From: Pseudomonadota bacterium
GTDB lineage: Bacteria > Pseudomonadota > Gammaproteobacteria > Burkholderiales > Burkholderiaceae_D
Direction: 5' to 3'
Assembly (NCBI GenBank): GCA_023409175.1
Contig: JAEYIG010000163.1
Span: forward strand, 1-16,786
Length of the DNA stretch: 16,786 nucleotides
The position numbers and the translations under genes were made by a program. The notes under the pieces are model-generated. The model made no database searches, was not told where the DNA came from, and was given only the letters and a program-made list of their open reading frames with translations. This document shows, piece by piece, positions 1 through 7,977 of this stretch (the stretch's first letter is position 1; every line of letters begins with the position of its first letter).

Positions 1-338
1 GGAACTGGTGCCAGAATTTTTGCCGGCTTGTCTTTTCGGGCGCAGGCGAGAGCAACGATGGAAATCAGTTCATCCGAACCGTTACCCAGAACGACGTCAT
101 ATCCGTCAGGAATGCCCATGTGCTGGCGAATTTTGGCCTTGAGGCTAAGATAGGACGGCACAGGATAGCGGTTCAAGGCAACGTTGGCCAATACCTTTCC
201 CAGTTCAGCTTTCAGATTATCGGGTAACGGAAAAGGGTTTTCCATTGCGTCGAGTTTCAAAAAGCCGTCTGAGTCCGGGACAGGATAAGCCGACATTTCC
301 CTGACGTCAGGGCGGATAATTTGTTCAATCAAAGACAT
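1..338 (-). CDS. hisC: Histidinol-phosphate aminotransferase, N-terminal part (cut by window edge)
   Basis: This is the N-terminal 112 codons of a PLP-dependent aminotransferase; the rest lies beyond base 1. HisC converts imidazole-acetol phosphate and glutamate to histidinol phosphate in histidine synthesis. The reading begins MSLIEQIIRPDVREMSAYPV, followed by a DAMENPFPLP segment and a LNRYPVP segment (about residues 55-61), which are the typical start, substrate-loop and RYP elements of HisC. A VLGNGSDELI segment near residues 83-92 is the conserved cofactor-phosphate region of fold-type I aminotransferases. The catalytic lysine would be further downstream and is not in the window. The ATG at 338 is the only sensible start, although no good ribosome binding site precedes it. 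It sits 36 bases after hisD on the same strand, so it is very likely the next gene of the same his operon. Confidence 0.93.
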   Translation of the reverse strand, partial: MSLIEQIIRPDVREMSAYPVPDSDGFLKLDAMENPFPLPDNLKAELGKVLANVALNRYPVPSYLSLKAKIRQHMGIPDGYDVVLGNGSDELISIVALACARKDKPAKILAPV

Positions 339-374
339 AATAAGCTTGCGCTTTCGATAAATACTTTTCTGATG

Positions 375-1691
375 TTATTTTTCCAGTCTGAATCCGGCAC
401 TCCGTGCATGGGCTTCCAGTCCTTCACCAGTCGCCAGTTCAACGGCGATTTTGCCCAATGTCTGTGCGCCTTTTTCGCTGACGCAGATCAGGCTGGAGCG
501 CTTCTGGAAGTCATAAACGCCCAAAGGGGATGAAAAACGGGCAGTCCGGGAAGTCGGGAGCACATGATTCGGGCCTGCACAATAGTCACCCAGCGCTTCC
601 GAGGTGAAACGTCCGAGGAAAATGGAACCGGCATGGCGGATCAGTTTTTCCCACTGTTGTGGATTTTCAGCCGAAATTTCAAGATGTTCAGGTGCGATAC
701 TGTTGGCGATTTCGCAGGCTTCTTCCATGTCTTTGACGTGAACCATCGCGCCACGTTTCGAAAGCGATGTGGCGATAATGTCCTTGCGGATCATGTTCGG
801 CAACAGTTTCCGGATGCTGTCATTGACACGGTCAAGATAATCGGCATCCGGACAAATGAGAATGGACTGTGCCATTTCATCGTGTTCTGCCTGAGAGAAC
901 AGATCCATCGCTATCCAGTCTGGATTGGTTTTGCCGTCGCAAATAACCAGAATTTCGGATGGGCCTGCGATCATGTCAATGCCGACTGTACCGAAAACAC
1001 GGCGTTTGGCAGCGGCAACATACGCATTGCCGGGGCCGACGATTTTATCGACGGATGGAATGGTTTCGGTTCCATAGGCCAGTGCACCGATGGCTTGTGC
1101 GCCACCGATTGTAAAGACTCGGGTAACGCCGGACACGGCTGCGGCTGCCAGAACGAGTTCGTTTTTGGCGCCATCGGGAGTCGGAACGACCATCACGATT
1201 TCTTTCACGCCTGCAACCTGTGCAGGAATGGCATTCATCAGCACAGATGAAGGATAAGCTGCTTTGCCGCCCGGAACATAAATGCCGACGCTGTCCAATG
1301 GAGTGACTTTTTGTCCAAGAGATGTGCCATCTTCATCGGTAAAGGTATAGCCATTGCTGCCGCAGGATTCTTTCTGGTGTTCGTGGTAAATCCGGACTCT
1401 TTCTGTGGCGATTTCCAGCGCCTTGCGGCGTTCTGGAGATAGAGAGGCCAATGCCGCGGCACATTCTTCTTTCGAAATTTCCAGTTCAGCGCCGGAATTC
1501 AGGGAGAGACGGTCAAAACGTCTGGTGTATTCCAGAACGGCCTTGTCACCATTTTCTTTCACATCTGCCAGAACATTGGCGACAACGGTATTGATGGACT
1601 CGTCTTCCTTGGCCTCGAACGCCAGAATATTGGAAAGCTTGCTGGCAAAATCGGCCTCTGCGGTCGATAACTTGCGAATTTGAATAGTCAT
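375..1691 (-). CDS. hisD: Histidinol dehydrogenase
   Basis: HisD is the zinc- and NAD-dependent enzyme that oxidises L-histidinol in two steps to L-histidine, the last step of the pathway, in the cytoplasm. With the ATG at 1691 the protein has 438 residues, the usual family length. Signature parts are a [15 protein letters not shown]-binding segment near residue 220, [11 protein letters not shown] (zinc ligands Q267 and H270), APEHLE with the catalytic pair E335-H336, [13 protein letters not shown] (zinc ligand D369) and GLEAHARSA (zinc ligand H428). A GTG at 1703 in the same frame would add four residues and overlap the hisG stop as GTGA. I prefer the ATG because family members usually begin close to the MTIQIRKL segment and GTGAG lies at ribosome-binding distance, but the GTG cannot be excluded. 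Either way translation is coupled to hisG. Confidence 0.96.
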   Translation of the reverse strand: MTIQIRKLSTAEADFASKLSNILAFEAKEDESINTVVANVLADVKENGDKAVLEYTRRFDRLSLNSGAELEISKEECAAALASLSPERRKALEIATERVRIYHEHQKESCGSNGYTFTDEDGTSLGQKVTPLDSVGIYVPGGKAAYPSSVLMNAIPAQVAGVKEIVMVVPTPDGAKNELVLAAAAVSGVTRVFTIGGAQAIGALAYGTETIPSVDKIVGPGNAYVAAAKRRVFGTVGIDMIAGPSEILVICDGKTNPDWIAMDLFSQAEHDEMAQSILICPDADYLDRVNDSIRKLLPNMIRKDIIATSLSKRGAMVHVKDMEEACEIANSIAPEHLEISAENPQQWEKLIRHAGSIFLGRFTSEALGDYCAGPNHVLPTSRTARFSSPLGVYDFQKRSSLICVSEKGAQTLGKIAVELATGEGLEAHARSAGFRLEK

Positions 1692-1699
1692 ATGAGCAC

Positions 1700-2389
1700 T
1701 CACGCAGTTTGTTGGTCGGATTCAGGTTCAGCTGAGGCTGCCTTGAATGCATCCAGTATAGGCTGTAACATCTGGCGTTTCAATTTGAGGGATGCCTGAT
1801 TCACGATCAGACGGGACGTGATTTCCTGAATCTGTTCGACTTCGACCAGATTGTTAGCCTTCAAAGTGTTGCCGGTGCTGACCAGATCGACGATGACGTC
1901 TGACAAGCCGACCAGTGGCGCCAGTTCCATGGAACCATACAGCTTGATGATATCCACGTGTATGCCTTTTTTGGCAAAGTGTTCCCGGGCTGCCTGAACG
2001 TACTTGCTGGCGACCCTCAAACGCATTCCCTGACGGATGGCATTTTCATAGTCGAACCCGTTTCTGACTGCAACGGAGAGCCGGCATTTTGCAATCTGCA
2101 AATCAATAGGCTGATAAAGGCCCGTATTGCCGTTTTCCTGCAGTACGTCTTTTCCGGCGACGCCGAAATCGGCTGCACCATACTGGACATAAGTCGGTAC
2201 ATCGGTTGCGCGGACGATAATCACGCGAACCTGCGGCTTGTTCGTCGGCAATATCAGTTTTCTGGAAGTTTCGGGGTCTTCCAGAACAGTGATGCCCGCT
2301 TCCTTCAGAAGTGGGATCGTTTCTTCGAAAATTCTTCCTTTTGACAGGGCAAGAATCAATTCCTGCGGTTTGACTTCAGTCTGATTCAT
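1700..2389 (-). CDS. hisG: ATP phosphoribosyltransferase, short form (catalytic subunit)
   Basis: HisG joins ATP and PRPP to give phosphoribosyl-ATP, the first and feedback-controlled step of histidine synthesis. At 229 residues this is the short form: it has the two catalytic lobes but lacks the C-terminal histidine-binding regulatory domain of the roughly 300-residue long form. Visible motifs are [15 protein letters not shown] near the N-terminus, [14 protein letters not shown] (residues 70-83) and the PRPP-binding loop [12 protein letters not shown] (168-179). Short HisG proteins act with HisZ, a catalytically inactive histidyl-tRNA-synthetase-like subunit, so a hisZ gene is expected elsewhere in the genome. 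The ATG overlaps the murA stop as ATGA, and a GAG lies 7 bases upstream of it, so expression is probably coupled to murA. Confidence 0.96.
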   Translation of the reverse strand: MNQTEVKPQELILALSKGRIFEETIPLLKEAGITVLEDPETSRKLILPTNKPQVRVIIVRATDVPTYVQYGAADFGVAGKDVLQENGNTGLYQPIDLQIAKCRLSVAVRNGFDYENAIRQGMRLRVASKYVQAAREHFAKKGIHVDIIKLYGSMELAPLVGLSDVIVDLVSTGNTLKANNLVEVEQIQEITSRLIVNQASLKLKRQMLQPILDAFKAASAEPESDQQTA

Positions 2390-3639
2390 TCTTTGACTCT
2401 TTTAATATTGGCGCCGACAGCCGTCAGCTTCACTTCCATTTGATCGTAACCACGATCAAGATGATAAATACGGTTCACATGCGTTTCACCCTGAGCAGCC
2501 AGTCCCGCGATGACCAGCGAGGCTGATGCACGCAAGTCCGTTGCCATGACGGGAGCACCGACCAGCTTGCCAACGCCGGTGATAAACGCGGTATTGCCTT
2601 CCGTTTTGATTCTCGCACCAAGACGGTTCAATTCCTGAACGTGCATGAAACGGTTTTCAAAAATCGTTTCAATCACATGGCTGGCATCTTCTGCAAGGCA
2701 GTTGACAGCCATGAACTGGGCCTGCATATCCGTCGGGAATCCCGGATATTCAGTCGTCCTGAAATTGACGCCTTTGGGACGCTGGTTCATTTTAATATGT
2801 ATCCAGTCTGTGCCGGATGCAATTTCAGCGCCCATTTCACGAATCTTGTTCAAAGCGGATTCAAGTATATTATCGCGCGTTTTCGTCAATGTGACATCGC
2901 CGCCTGTTGCTGCGACGGCGCAAAGGAAAGTTCCCGTCTCGATTCTGTCCGGAATGACATCGTGTTTGGCACCGTGCAGACGGGGAACGCCATGAATGAC
3001 CAGCCGGTCCGTGCCGATGCCTTCGATTTTGGCGCCCATCTTGATCAACAATTCAGCCAGATCGGTCACTTCCGGTTCACGTGCAGCGTTTTTGATGATG
3101 GTTTCACCTTCTGCCAGTGTAGCCGCCATCAGCAGATTTTCAGTGCCGGTCACAGTAATCATATCAGTGACGATGCGGGTGCCCTTCAGTTTTTTGGCTT
3201 TGGCCAGAATATAACCGCCTTCGATGTCAACTTCAGCTCCCAGTGCACGCAATCCTTTGATGTGCTGTTCGACTGGACGTGAACCGATAGCGCAACCGCC
3301 GGGTAGCGATACCTTGGCTTCTCCGAAGCGGGCAACGAGCGGACACAAAACCAGAATGGCGGCTCTCATGGTCTTGACCATCTCGTAAGGCGCATAGAAA
3401 TTGTTGACGGCTCCACCGTTCAAAATCAGTTTGTCGCCTTCTTTTCTTATTCTGACGCCCATTTGCTCAAGGAGATTGAGCATGGTCTGTACGTCTTTCA
3501 ATTCCGGTACATTCGTGAGTTCGATATCGTCAGAAGTCAGCAGACTGGTGCAGAGAATAGGCAAGGCAGCGTTTTTCGCGCCGGAAATCTGGATTTCGCC
3601 TTCGAGGCGATAGCCCCCGTTAATGATTAATTTGTCCAT
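2386..3639 (-). CDS. murA: UDP-N-acetylglucosamine 1-carboxyvinyltransferase
   Basis: MurA transfers enolpyruvate from PEP to UDP-N-acetylglucosamine, the first committed step of peptidoglycan synthesis, in the cytoplasm; it is the fosfomycin target. The 417-residue length matches the family. Lys22-Asn23 in [10 protein letters not shown] are the conserved PEP/UDP-sugar binding pair. The active-site cysteine is C116 in [16 protein letters not shown], so the enzyme is of the fosfomycin-sensitive Cys type, not the Asp variant. [15 protein letters not shown] segment near residue 300 carries the conserved aspartate used as general base. The gene overlaps hisG by 4 bases. A gap of 79 bases separates it from the upstream exporter permease. 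In many proteobacteria a bolA/ibaG gene lies next to murA here; it is absent in this window. Confidence 0.97.
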   Translation of the reverse strand: MDKLIINGGYRLEGEIQISGAKNAALPILCTSLLTSDDIELTNVPELKDVQTMLNLLEQMGVRIRKEGDKLILNGGAVNNFYAPYEMVKTMRAAILVLCPLVARFGEAKVSLPGGCAIGSRPVEQHIKGLRALGAEVDIEGGYILAKAKKLKGTRIVTDMITVTGTENLLMAATLAEGETIIKNAAREPEVTDLAELLIKMGAKIEGIGTDRLVIHGVPRLHGAKHDVIPDRIETGTFLCAVAATGGDVTLTKTRDNILESALNKIREMGAEIASGTDWIHIKMNQRPKGVNFRTTEYPGFPTDMQAQFMAVNCLAEDASHVIETIFENRFMHVQELNRLGARIKTEGNTAFITGVGKLVGAPVMATDLRASASLVIAGLAAQGETHVNRIYHLDRGYDQMEVKLTAVGANIKRVKE

Positions 3640-3718
3640 TTAAATGATTCTTGATTTTCGATGCCCTTACAAAAACGAAATGACACCGGTTACATCCAGT
3701 ACACAATTCAAAAAAACG

Positions 3719-4480
3719 CTAAAAGCGCAATTTATATCCTTTTTGCAATAAATGCACGGCTAAAAACGCCAACACTATAAAAAATATACTCACAATTGAC
3801 AGGCTTGTCAGCGGATTGACATCGGAATGACCGAAAAAGCCGTATCGGAAACCGTCAACCATATAAAAGAAAGGGTTGAATTCGGAAATGCGTTGCCAGA
3901 CGGGAGGCAGGGAATGTATGGAGTAGAAAACGCCCGAAAGAAACGTGGCCGGCATGATCAGAAAATTCTGGAAAGTGGCCAGTTGCTCGTATTTGTCGGC
4001 CCATATGCCGGCAATAATACCCATCGTACCCAGAATGGCCGACCCCAGCAATGCGAAGAGAACTATCCAGACTGGCGAATAAAATGAAGGGTGCGCAAAA
4101 AAGAAGGTAACGACAAATACACCAATGCCGACCATCAATCCCCTTACCATCGAAGCCAGCATATAGGCGAGATACAATTCAAGATACGATATGGGGGCGA
4201 GTAATATGAAAACCAGATTTCCCGTGATTTTCGACTGGATCAGCGAAGAAGACGAGTTGGAAAAAGAATTCTGAAGCAGACTCATCATGACGAGTCCGGG
4301 CACCAGAAAGGCAGTATAGCTGACTCCGGGATAAATCTGGACGTAATCTTCCAGCGCATGCCCGAAGATAAGCAGATACAGTAACGCGGTCAGGATCGGC
4401 GCAGTAATTGTCTGGGTTGCGACTTTCCAGAAGCGCAGGACTTCTTTATAAAACAGGGTTTGAAAAGTGGTAGCCAGCAC
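3719..4480 (-). CDS. ABC-2 type transporter permease (YadH-like)
   Basis: This 253-residue integral membrane protein is an ABC-2 family permease. It has about six hydrophobic segments (near residues 22-42, 57-80, 105-135, 140-165, 170-190 and 225-245) and a conserved loop, FLSGVFYSIHSLPPVWQ, before the last part. It most resembles the YadH/NodJ-type exporters; the substrate is unknown. The start is a GTG at 4480, one base after the ATPase stop codon, with GGA eight bases upstream, so it is translationally coupled to the ATPase gene at 4482-5396. The pair should form a half-size exporter in the inner membrane. Its place between the mla genes and murA suggests an envelope role, but this is inference from context only. 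Confidence 0.9.
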   Translation of the reverse strand: MLATTFQTLFYKEVLRFWKVATQTITAPILTALLYLLIFGHALEDYVQIYPGVSYTAFLVPGLVMMSLLQNSFSNSSSSLIQSKITGNLVFILLAPISYLELYLAYMLASMVRGLMVGIGVFVVTFFFAHPSFYSPVWIVLFALLGSAILGTMGIIAGIWADKYEQLATFQNFLIMPATFLSGVFYSIHSLPPVWQRISEFNPFFYMVDGFRYGFFGHSDVNPLTSLSIVSIFFIVLAFLAVHLLQKGYKLRF

Positions 4481-4481
4481 G

Positions 4482-5396
4482 TCAGTTTTCCGATGGTTCC
4501 ATTAGTTGCAAGAATACGTCTTCGAGGTCGGCCTGTCTGAATTGCAAATCCGAAACGGTAATTTCGTGTAGCCGGAGTTCGGCCAGTATTTTTTCAATAT
4601 CCGAATAATGGTTTATGTTCAATGTCCAGGTATTTGAACCGGGTGTTATGTCGCACTGGGAAACAAACGGTTTCAGGTTAACGGGCAGGTCCCTGTTTTC
4701 CAGTTTGAAAATCAATTTCGACTCCGAAATGCGATGAAGCAGGGCTTCCGTCGTATCGAGAGCCACGACCTGACCGTTTTTCATCATGGCAATGCGATCA
4801 CACCATGTCTGGGCTTCTTCAAGGTAATGTGTCGTCAAGACGATAGTATGGCCTTCACGATTCAAGCGGCCTATGAATTGCCAAAGTGTCTGGCGCAGTT
4901 CGACATCGACCCCGGCAGTCGGTTCATCCAGAACGATTACCGGTGGTTTGTGTACGAGTGCCTGAGCGACCAGTACCCGGCGTTTCATGCCGCCTGACAA
5001 TGCACGCATATTCACGTCTGCCTTGTCGCTCAAATCCAGATTGGACATGACTTCATCGATCCAGTCATCATTGTTTTTCAGACCGAAGTAGCCAGATTGC
5101 AAACGAAGGGTTTCCCTGACAGAAAAAAAAGGATCAAAAACCAGTTCCTGCGGGACGACACCAAGGCTTCTTCGTGCAGCCTGATAATCATGGATAACGT
5201 CATGTCCCAGTATTGTGACGTTTCCTGCATCCGCTTTCACCAGACCTGCCATAATGGATATGAGAGTAGTCTTGCCCGCTCCATTGGGTCCTAGCAGCCC
5301 GAAGAATTCGCCTTCTTCAATTGAAAAAGAAACGTCCTTCAGGGCTTGCAAGGAACGAAAACTTTTACTGATGTGGCGGATATCGATGGCGCTCAT
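4482..5396 (-). CDS. ABC transporter ATP-binding protein (YadG-like exporter ATPase)
   Basis: This is a 304-residue cytoplasmic ATPase of the CcmA/YadG export class. Its N-terminal nucleotide-binding domain has Walker A GPNGAGKTT (residues 36-44), a Q-loop in VVPQELVFDP (about 81-90), the signature LSGGMKRR (133-140), Walker B VIVLDEP (153-159) and an H-loop in LTTHYLEEAQ. About 90 residues after the core form a C-terminal region typical of this subfamily. It powers the ABC-2 permease encoded immediately downstream. It follows mlaB after 85 bases that contain a perfect inverted repeat (5440-5460), so it may be separated from or only partly co-transcribed with the mla genes. No ribosome binding site is evident before the ATG. 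The transported compound cannot be told from sequence. Confidence 0.92.
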   Translation of the reverse strand: MSAIDIRHISKSFRSLQALKDVSFSIEEGEFFGLLGPNGAGKTTLISIMAGLVKADAGNVTILGHDVIHDYQAARRSLGVVPQELVFDPFFSVRETLRLQSGYFGLKNNDDWIDEVMSNLDLSDKADVNMRALSGGMKRRVLVAQALVHKPPVIVLDEPTAGVDVELRQTLWQFIGRLNREGHTIVLTTHYLEEAQTWCDRIAMMKNGQVVALDTTEALLHRISESKLIFKLENRDLPVNLKPFVSQCDITPGSNTWTLNINHYSDIEKILAELRLHEITVSDLQFRQADLEDVFLQLMEPSEN

Positions 5397-5439
5397 ACGG
5401 GAACATCAATGAAGAAAGAACGGGTCTATCAGGAAAACG

Positions 5440-5460
5440 CATTCCGGAATGTCCGGAATG
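5440..5460. repeat. Perfect inverted repeat (hairpin) between mlaB and the ABC ATPase gene
   Basis: The left arm CATTCCGGA (5440-5448) and right arm TCCGGAATG (5452-5460) are exact reverse complements around a 3-base spacer. The first 12 bases are also a palindrome on their own. Read on the transcribed minus strand, the 9-pair stem is followed by CGTTTTCC. It could be a weak intrinsic terminator or attenuator, an RNA stability or processing hairpin, or a protein-binding site. The T run is too short to call a terminator with confidence. Confidence 0.6.
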
Positions 5461-5481
5461 AAATGTGGAAATGAAACGGGA

Positions 5482-5742
5482 TTATGACAGAGTCAGCAAC
5501 TCGGTTACTCCGTATAAAGAGGCAAGGCTGATCAGGCTTGCAGGAGTATTTATGAATTGAAGATGTCGCTTGCTCTGCCATGCTGCTTTTTGCCAGGCCA
5601 GCAATACTGCAACGCTTGCGGAATCCACATGTTCGAGTTTTGCAAGGTCGCATTCATGCTCGCCGTTTGCAATGGCATCCAGTCCTTCGGCAAGGACCTG
5701 TTTTGCATTGGCAAAATCCAGTGATGAAACGGTAAAAGACAT
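5482..5742 (-). CDS. mlaB: MlaB-like STAS domain protein
   Basis: This is an 86-residue STAS-domain protein, the small cytoplasmic subunit that binds MlaF and stabilises the MlaFEDB inner-membrane complex. The segment KLEHVDSASVAVLLAWQKAA (residues 35-54) has the conserved STAS core, with D40-S41 at the loop where related anti-sigma antagonists carry the phosphorylatable residue. The remaining strands and helices are short and diverged, as usual for MlaB. It lies 27 bases after mlaC, last in the mla block, which supports the assignment more than the sequence alone does. No clear ribosome binding site is seen, so it may rely on coupling to mlaC. Confidence 0.88.
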   Translation of the reverse strand: MSFTVSSLDFANAKQVLAEGLDAIANGEHECDLAKLEHVDSASVAVLLAWQKAAWQSKRHLQFINTPASLISLASLYGVTELLTLS

Positions 5743-5769
5743 GAATGGCGACCGTACGGGTTGATATGA

Positions 5770-6405
5770 TTAATTTGCTGCCTTACCGGCGGCAAGCTGC
5801 TTGTTCTTTTGAGCCAGGGTGCGGATCAGGCCATCAATACCGGAACGGCCGATTTCGCTGGCGAATGTGCCTTTGTATGTTTCGACAAGCCATGCCCCCA
5901 GTACGTTGATGTCGTAGATTTTCCAGCCGTTTGCCGTTTTGGAAAGACGATAGTCAAGTTCGATAGGTTCGCCGCCACGAGGCTGGATGATACGCGACTG
6001 GACGACTGCTTCAGTGGCGTTCGGGCTCATGCGCAATGGCTTGAATTCGATTCTCTGGTTGTCGACCTTGGTGATTGCGTTTGAGTAGGTGTGAACCAGC
6101 AAGTCACGGAATTCATTGGTCAACTGGCTTTTTTGTGCAGGGGTTGCCTGACGCCAGTATCTGCCTGCTGCCAATGCGGTCATGCGCTGGAAATCGACGT
6201 ACGGGAAGATTTTCTTTTCTACCAGAGCATTGATCTGCTTTTGATTGCCTTTTTTGATTTCTTTATTGGATTTTGCCGCGTCCATCACTTCCTTGCTGAT
6301 GCGTTTGACAAGCACATCAGGTGCTTCCATTGCATTTGCGGAAGCGGAAAAACCCAATACACAGATGGCCATTAACAGGACAAACCAGTTTTTCAAGATT
6401 TTCAT
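5770..6405 (-). CDS. mlaC: Phospholipid-binding protein MlaC (periplasmic shuttle)
   Basis: MlaC carries phospholipids across the periplasm between outer-membrane MlaA and the inner-membrane MlaFEDB complex. The 211-residue product starts with a Sec signal peptide: a basic MKILKNW end, a hydrophobic core and a probable cleavage after ANA at residue 25. The mature part has the family (Ttg2D, PF05494-type) pattern, including FPYVDFQRMTALAAGRYWRQ, TPAQKSQLTNEFRDLL with a TYSNAI end, and a C-terminal YDINVLGAWLVETYKGTF segment. It lies 43 bases after mlaA and 27 before mlaB. The leader before its ATG is very AT-rich and has no recognisable ribosome binding site, so initiation may depend on ribosomal protein S1 or on coupling. 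Confidence 0.95.
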   Translation of the reverse strand: MKILKNWFVLLMAICVLGFSASANAMEAPDVLVKRISKEVMDAAKSNKEIKKGNQKQINALVEKKIFPYVDFQRMTALAAGRYWRQATPAQKSQLTNEFRDLLVHTYSNAITKVDNQRIEFKPLRMSPNATEAVVQSRIIQPRGGEPIELDYRLSKTANGWKIYDINVLGAWLVETYKGTFASEIGRSGIDGLIRTLAQKNKQLAAGKAAN

Positions 6406-6448
6406 TTTAGGTAATAAAAAAATAATAATTGATTCTTAAAGGACAGAA

Positions 6449-7468
6449 TTAAATAACCGAATCCGTTTTCACGGATTCGTTCCGGGAAACTTCGAAAGTC
6501 GCTTCGTTTTTGCTGATGACCGGTTTGACGATCGCCGGCTCAGCCTTGTTTTCGGAAATGACCGGTTTCACGATGGCCGAATCTGCCTGGTTTTCGGACA
6601 TAACCGGTTTGACAATAGCGGAGTCCGGCTGTTTATCAGACAGTATTGGTTTGACGATAGCTGAATCGATCTGGTTTTCCGTGACGACCGGTTTGACGAT
6701 GGCAGCAGTCTGTCTGGCCGCAATATCCGCTTCCAGAGCCGGCTCGGCAGAGGTCAGTTCGACCCATTCATCACTGGTATCGGCTGCTTCGCCATGGACC
6801 TGTTTGTAACGGCGCTGCAGATAGGCATCACGCATGAATTCATATTTGTCCAGCGCTGCGTCATCTACAAGGGAAGAAGCGTCAAGCAACGCGGCACGAT
6901 AATTGACCGCCCTTACGATAAGTCCGGTATTGCGAAGGCGGACATTGTTCACGTAACTCCAAGCGTCGCCATACCATTCGGCTGGCAGTGCGATCGTGTC
7001 ACGCAAGGTGGATGGGCCCAGAAGAGGCAAAACGACATAAGGGCCTGCTTCCATACCCCATACGCCCAGCGTCTGGCCGAAATCGGCACGATGTTTTGGC
7101 ATATTGAGATTCGAAGCCACATCAATGACGCCGCCCAGGCCGAAAACGGAGTTGACCATAACACGGGCGACATCGGTCATCCCTTTTTCTCCTTTGCCCT
7201 GCAACAGATTGTTGAAGGCATACCAGACATCATTGATGTTGCCGAAGAAGTTGGTCACCATTGTCTGGGCGAAGTCAGGCATGACGGTGTCATACAACAT
7301 GGCCAGTGGCTTGAAGGCGGTGTGGTCAAAAGCCTCGTTGATGTTGAACATGACCCGGTTGTAGTTTTCAAACGGATCGTTCGGGTTTTTGGTGGCGCAA
7401 CCCGTCAGGATGCAGGCAGAAGCGATAATGGCAACTGCGGGCTTGGCAAGTCGTTTCAAATAACTCAT
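6449..7468 (-). CDS. mlaA: Outer-membrane lipoprotein MlaA (VacJ) with repetitive C-terminal tail
   Basis: MlaA removes mislocalised phospholipids from the outer leaflet of the outer membrane and hands them to MlaC. The N-terminus is a lipoprotein signal with lipobox LTGC, so Cys24 is the lipidated residue. The core (about residues 30-225) has NYNRVMFNINEAFD, GLGGVIDVAS and the block DFGQTLGVWGMEAGPYVVLP followed by LLGPSTLRDT, all typical of the family. The protein is 339 residues, about 90 longer than usual. The excess is a C-terminal tail holding five consecutive 14-residue repeats, each starting AIVKP (residues 256-325). The ATG is preceded by AAGGG 8 bases upstream, inside the end of mlaD, 11 bases away. 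Unlike in E. coli, the gene lies inside the mla operon, as is common in Betaproteobacteria. Confidence 0.96.
   Translation of the reverse strand: MSYLKRLAKPAVAIIASACILTGCATKNPNDPFENYNRVMFNINEAFDHTAFKPLAMLYDTVMPDFAQTMVTNFFGNINDVWYAFNNLLQGKGEKGMTDVARVMVNSVFGLGGVIDVASNLNMPKHRADFGQTLGVWGMEAGPYVVLPLLGPSTLRDTIALPAEWYGDAWSYVNNVRLRNTGLIVRAVNYRAALLDASSLVDDAALDKYEFMRDAYLQRRYKQVHGEAADTSDEWVELTSAEPALEADIAARQTAAIVKPVVTENQIDSAIVKPILSDKQPDSAIVKPVMSENQADSAIVKPVISENKAEPAIVKPVISKNEATFEVSRNESVKTDSVI
6494..6703 (-). repeat. Five tandem 42-base repeats encoding the MlaA tail
   Basis: Five in-frame units with an exact period of 42 bases encode 14 residues each of the form AIVKP[VI][VMIL][ST][ED/K][NK][QKE]xx[SPF]. 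On the plus strand a copy of ACCGGTTTGAC or a close variant begins at 6519, 6561, 6603, 6645 and 6687. The units differ at several silent and non-silent positions, so they are older than a recent slippage event, yet the AIVKP core is invariant. The run falls wholly within mlaA. Confidence 0.95.
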
Positions 7469-7479
7469 TTAGGTTACCC

Positions 7480-7935
7480 TTATTCTGTAGCCTTACTGTA
7501 AATAAACTGACTGATCAGATTTTCCAGAACAATAGCGGATTGCGTCATCTGGATTTGATCACCTGAGGCCAGATAGGTTTCATCACCGCCCGGTTCAATA
7601 CCGATGTATTGTTCGCCCAAGAGGCCTGACGTCAAAATTTTCGCACTGCTGTCTTTGGGAAATTTGTATTTTTCCTGCAATTGAAGCGTCACAAGTGCAC
7701 GGTAGTCCTGGTCGTCAAATGAGATATCGCCGACACGACCGACAACAACGCCCGCGCTCTTGACTGGTGCGCGAGGTTTCAATCCGCCAATATTGTCAAA
7801 ACGTGAAGAGACGGTATACGTCTTGTCAAAGGACAACGAACTCATGTTCCCGGCCTTCAAGGCCAGAAACATCAAGGCTGCCGCTCCCAGCAAAACAAAA
7901 AAACCGACCCAGATATCCAATGGTTTACGTTGCAT
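7480..7935 (-). CDS. mlaD: Inner-membrane MCE-domain lipid transporter MlaD
   Basis: MlaD forms the hexameric MCE ring on the periplasmic side of the MlaFEDB complex and passes phospholipid between MlaC and MlaE. With the ATG at 7935 it has 151 residues: a short basic start (MQRKPLDIWVG), one transmembrane helix (about 9-28), and an MCE domain (about 38-115) containing FDNIGGLKPRAPVKSAGVVV and LTSGLLGEQYIGIEPGG. A hydrophobic C-terminal helix (VLENLISQFIY) forms the central pore in the known structure. A TTG at 7941 in frame would add two residues, but AGAGGG lies seven bases before the ATG and only one before the TTG, so the ATG is chosen. It is separated from mlaE by 85 bases that carry a probable promoter. 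Confidence 0.95.
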   Translation of the reverse strand: MQRKPLDIWVGFFVLLGAAALMFLALKAGNMSSLSFDKTYTVSSRFDNIGGLKPRAPVKSAGVVVGRVGDISFDDQDYRALVTLQLQEKYKFPKDSSAKILTSGLLGEQYIGIEPGGDETYLASGDQIQMTQSAIVLENLISQFIYSKATE

Positions 7936-7977
7936 GAACAAACCCTCTATTGATGCTCCGCGCTTTCAATAAAACTT

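Noticed and set aside
564..1250. Long open frame of 228 codons on the plus strand opposite hisD
   Set aside because: It is fully antisense to a clear hisD, with cysteine- and histidine-rich composition typical of a shadow frame and no recognisable domain.
3695..3725. Run of seven T on the minus strand just after the permease stop, considered as an intrinsic terminator
   Set aside because: The only stem before it is CGC-TTTTA-GCG, three pairs, too weak to call.
6494..6703. Regularly spaced repeat considered as a CRISPR array
   Set aside because: The units are contiguous coding repeats without distinct spacers, in frame with mlaA, and there are no cas genes.
6510..6809. Plus-strand frame with repeated TGLTIAES units
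   Set aside because: This is the antisense reading of the MlaA repeat tail. The repeat appears in every frame because the period, 42 bases, is a multiple of three.
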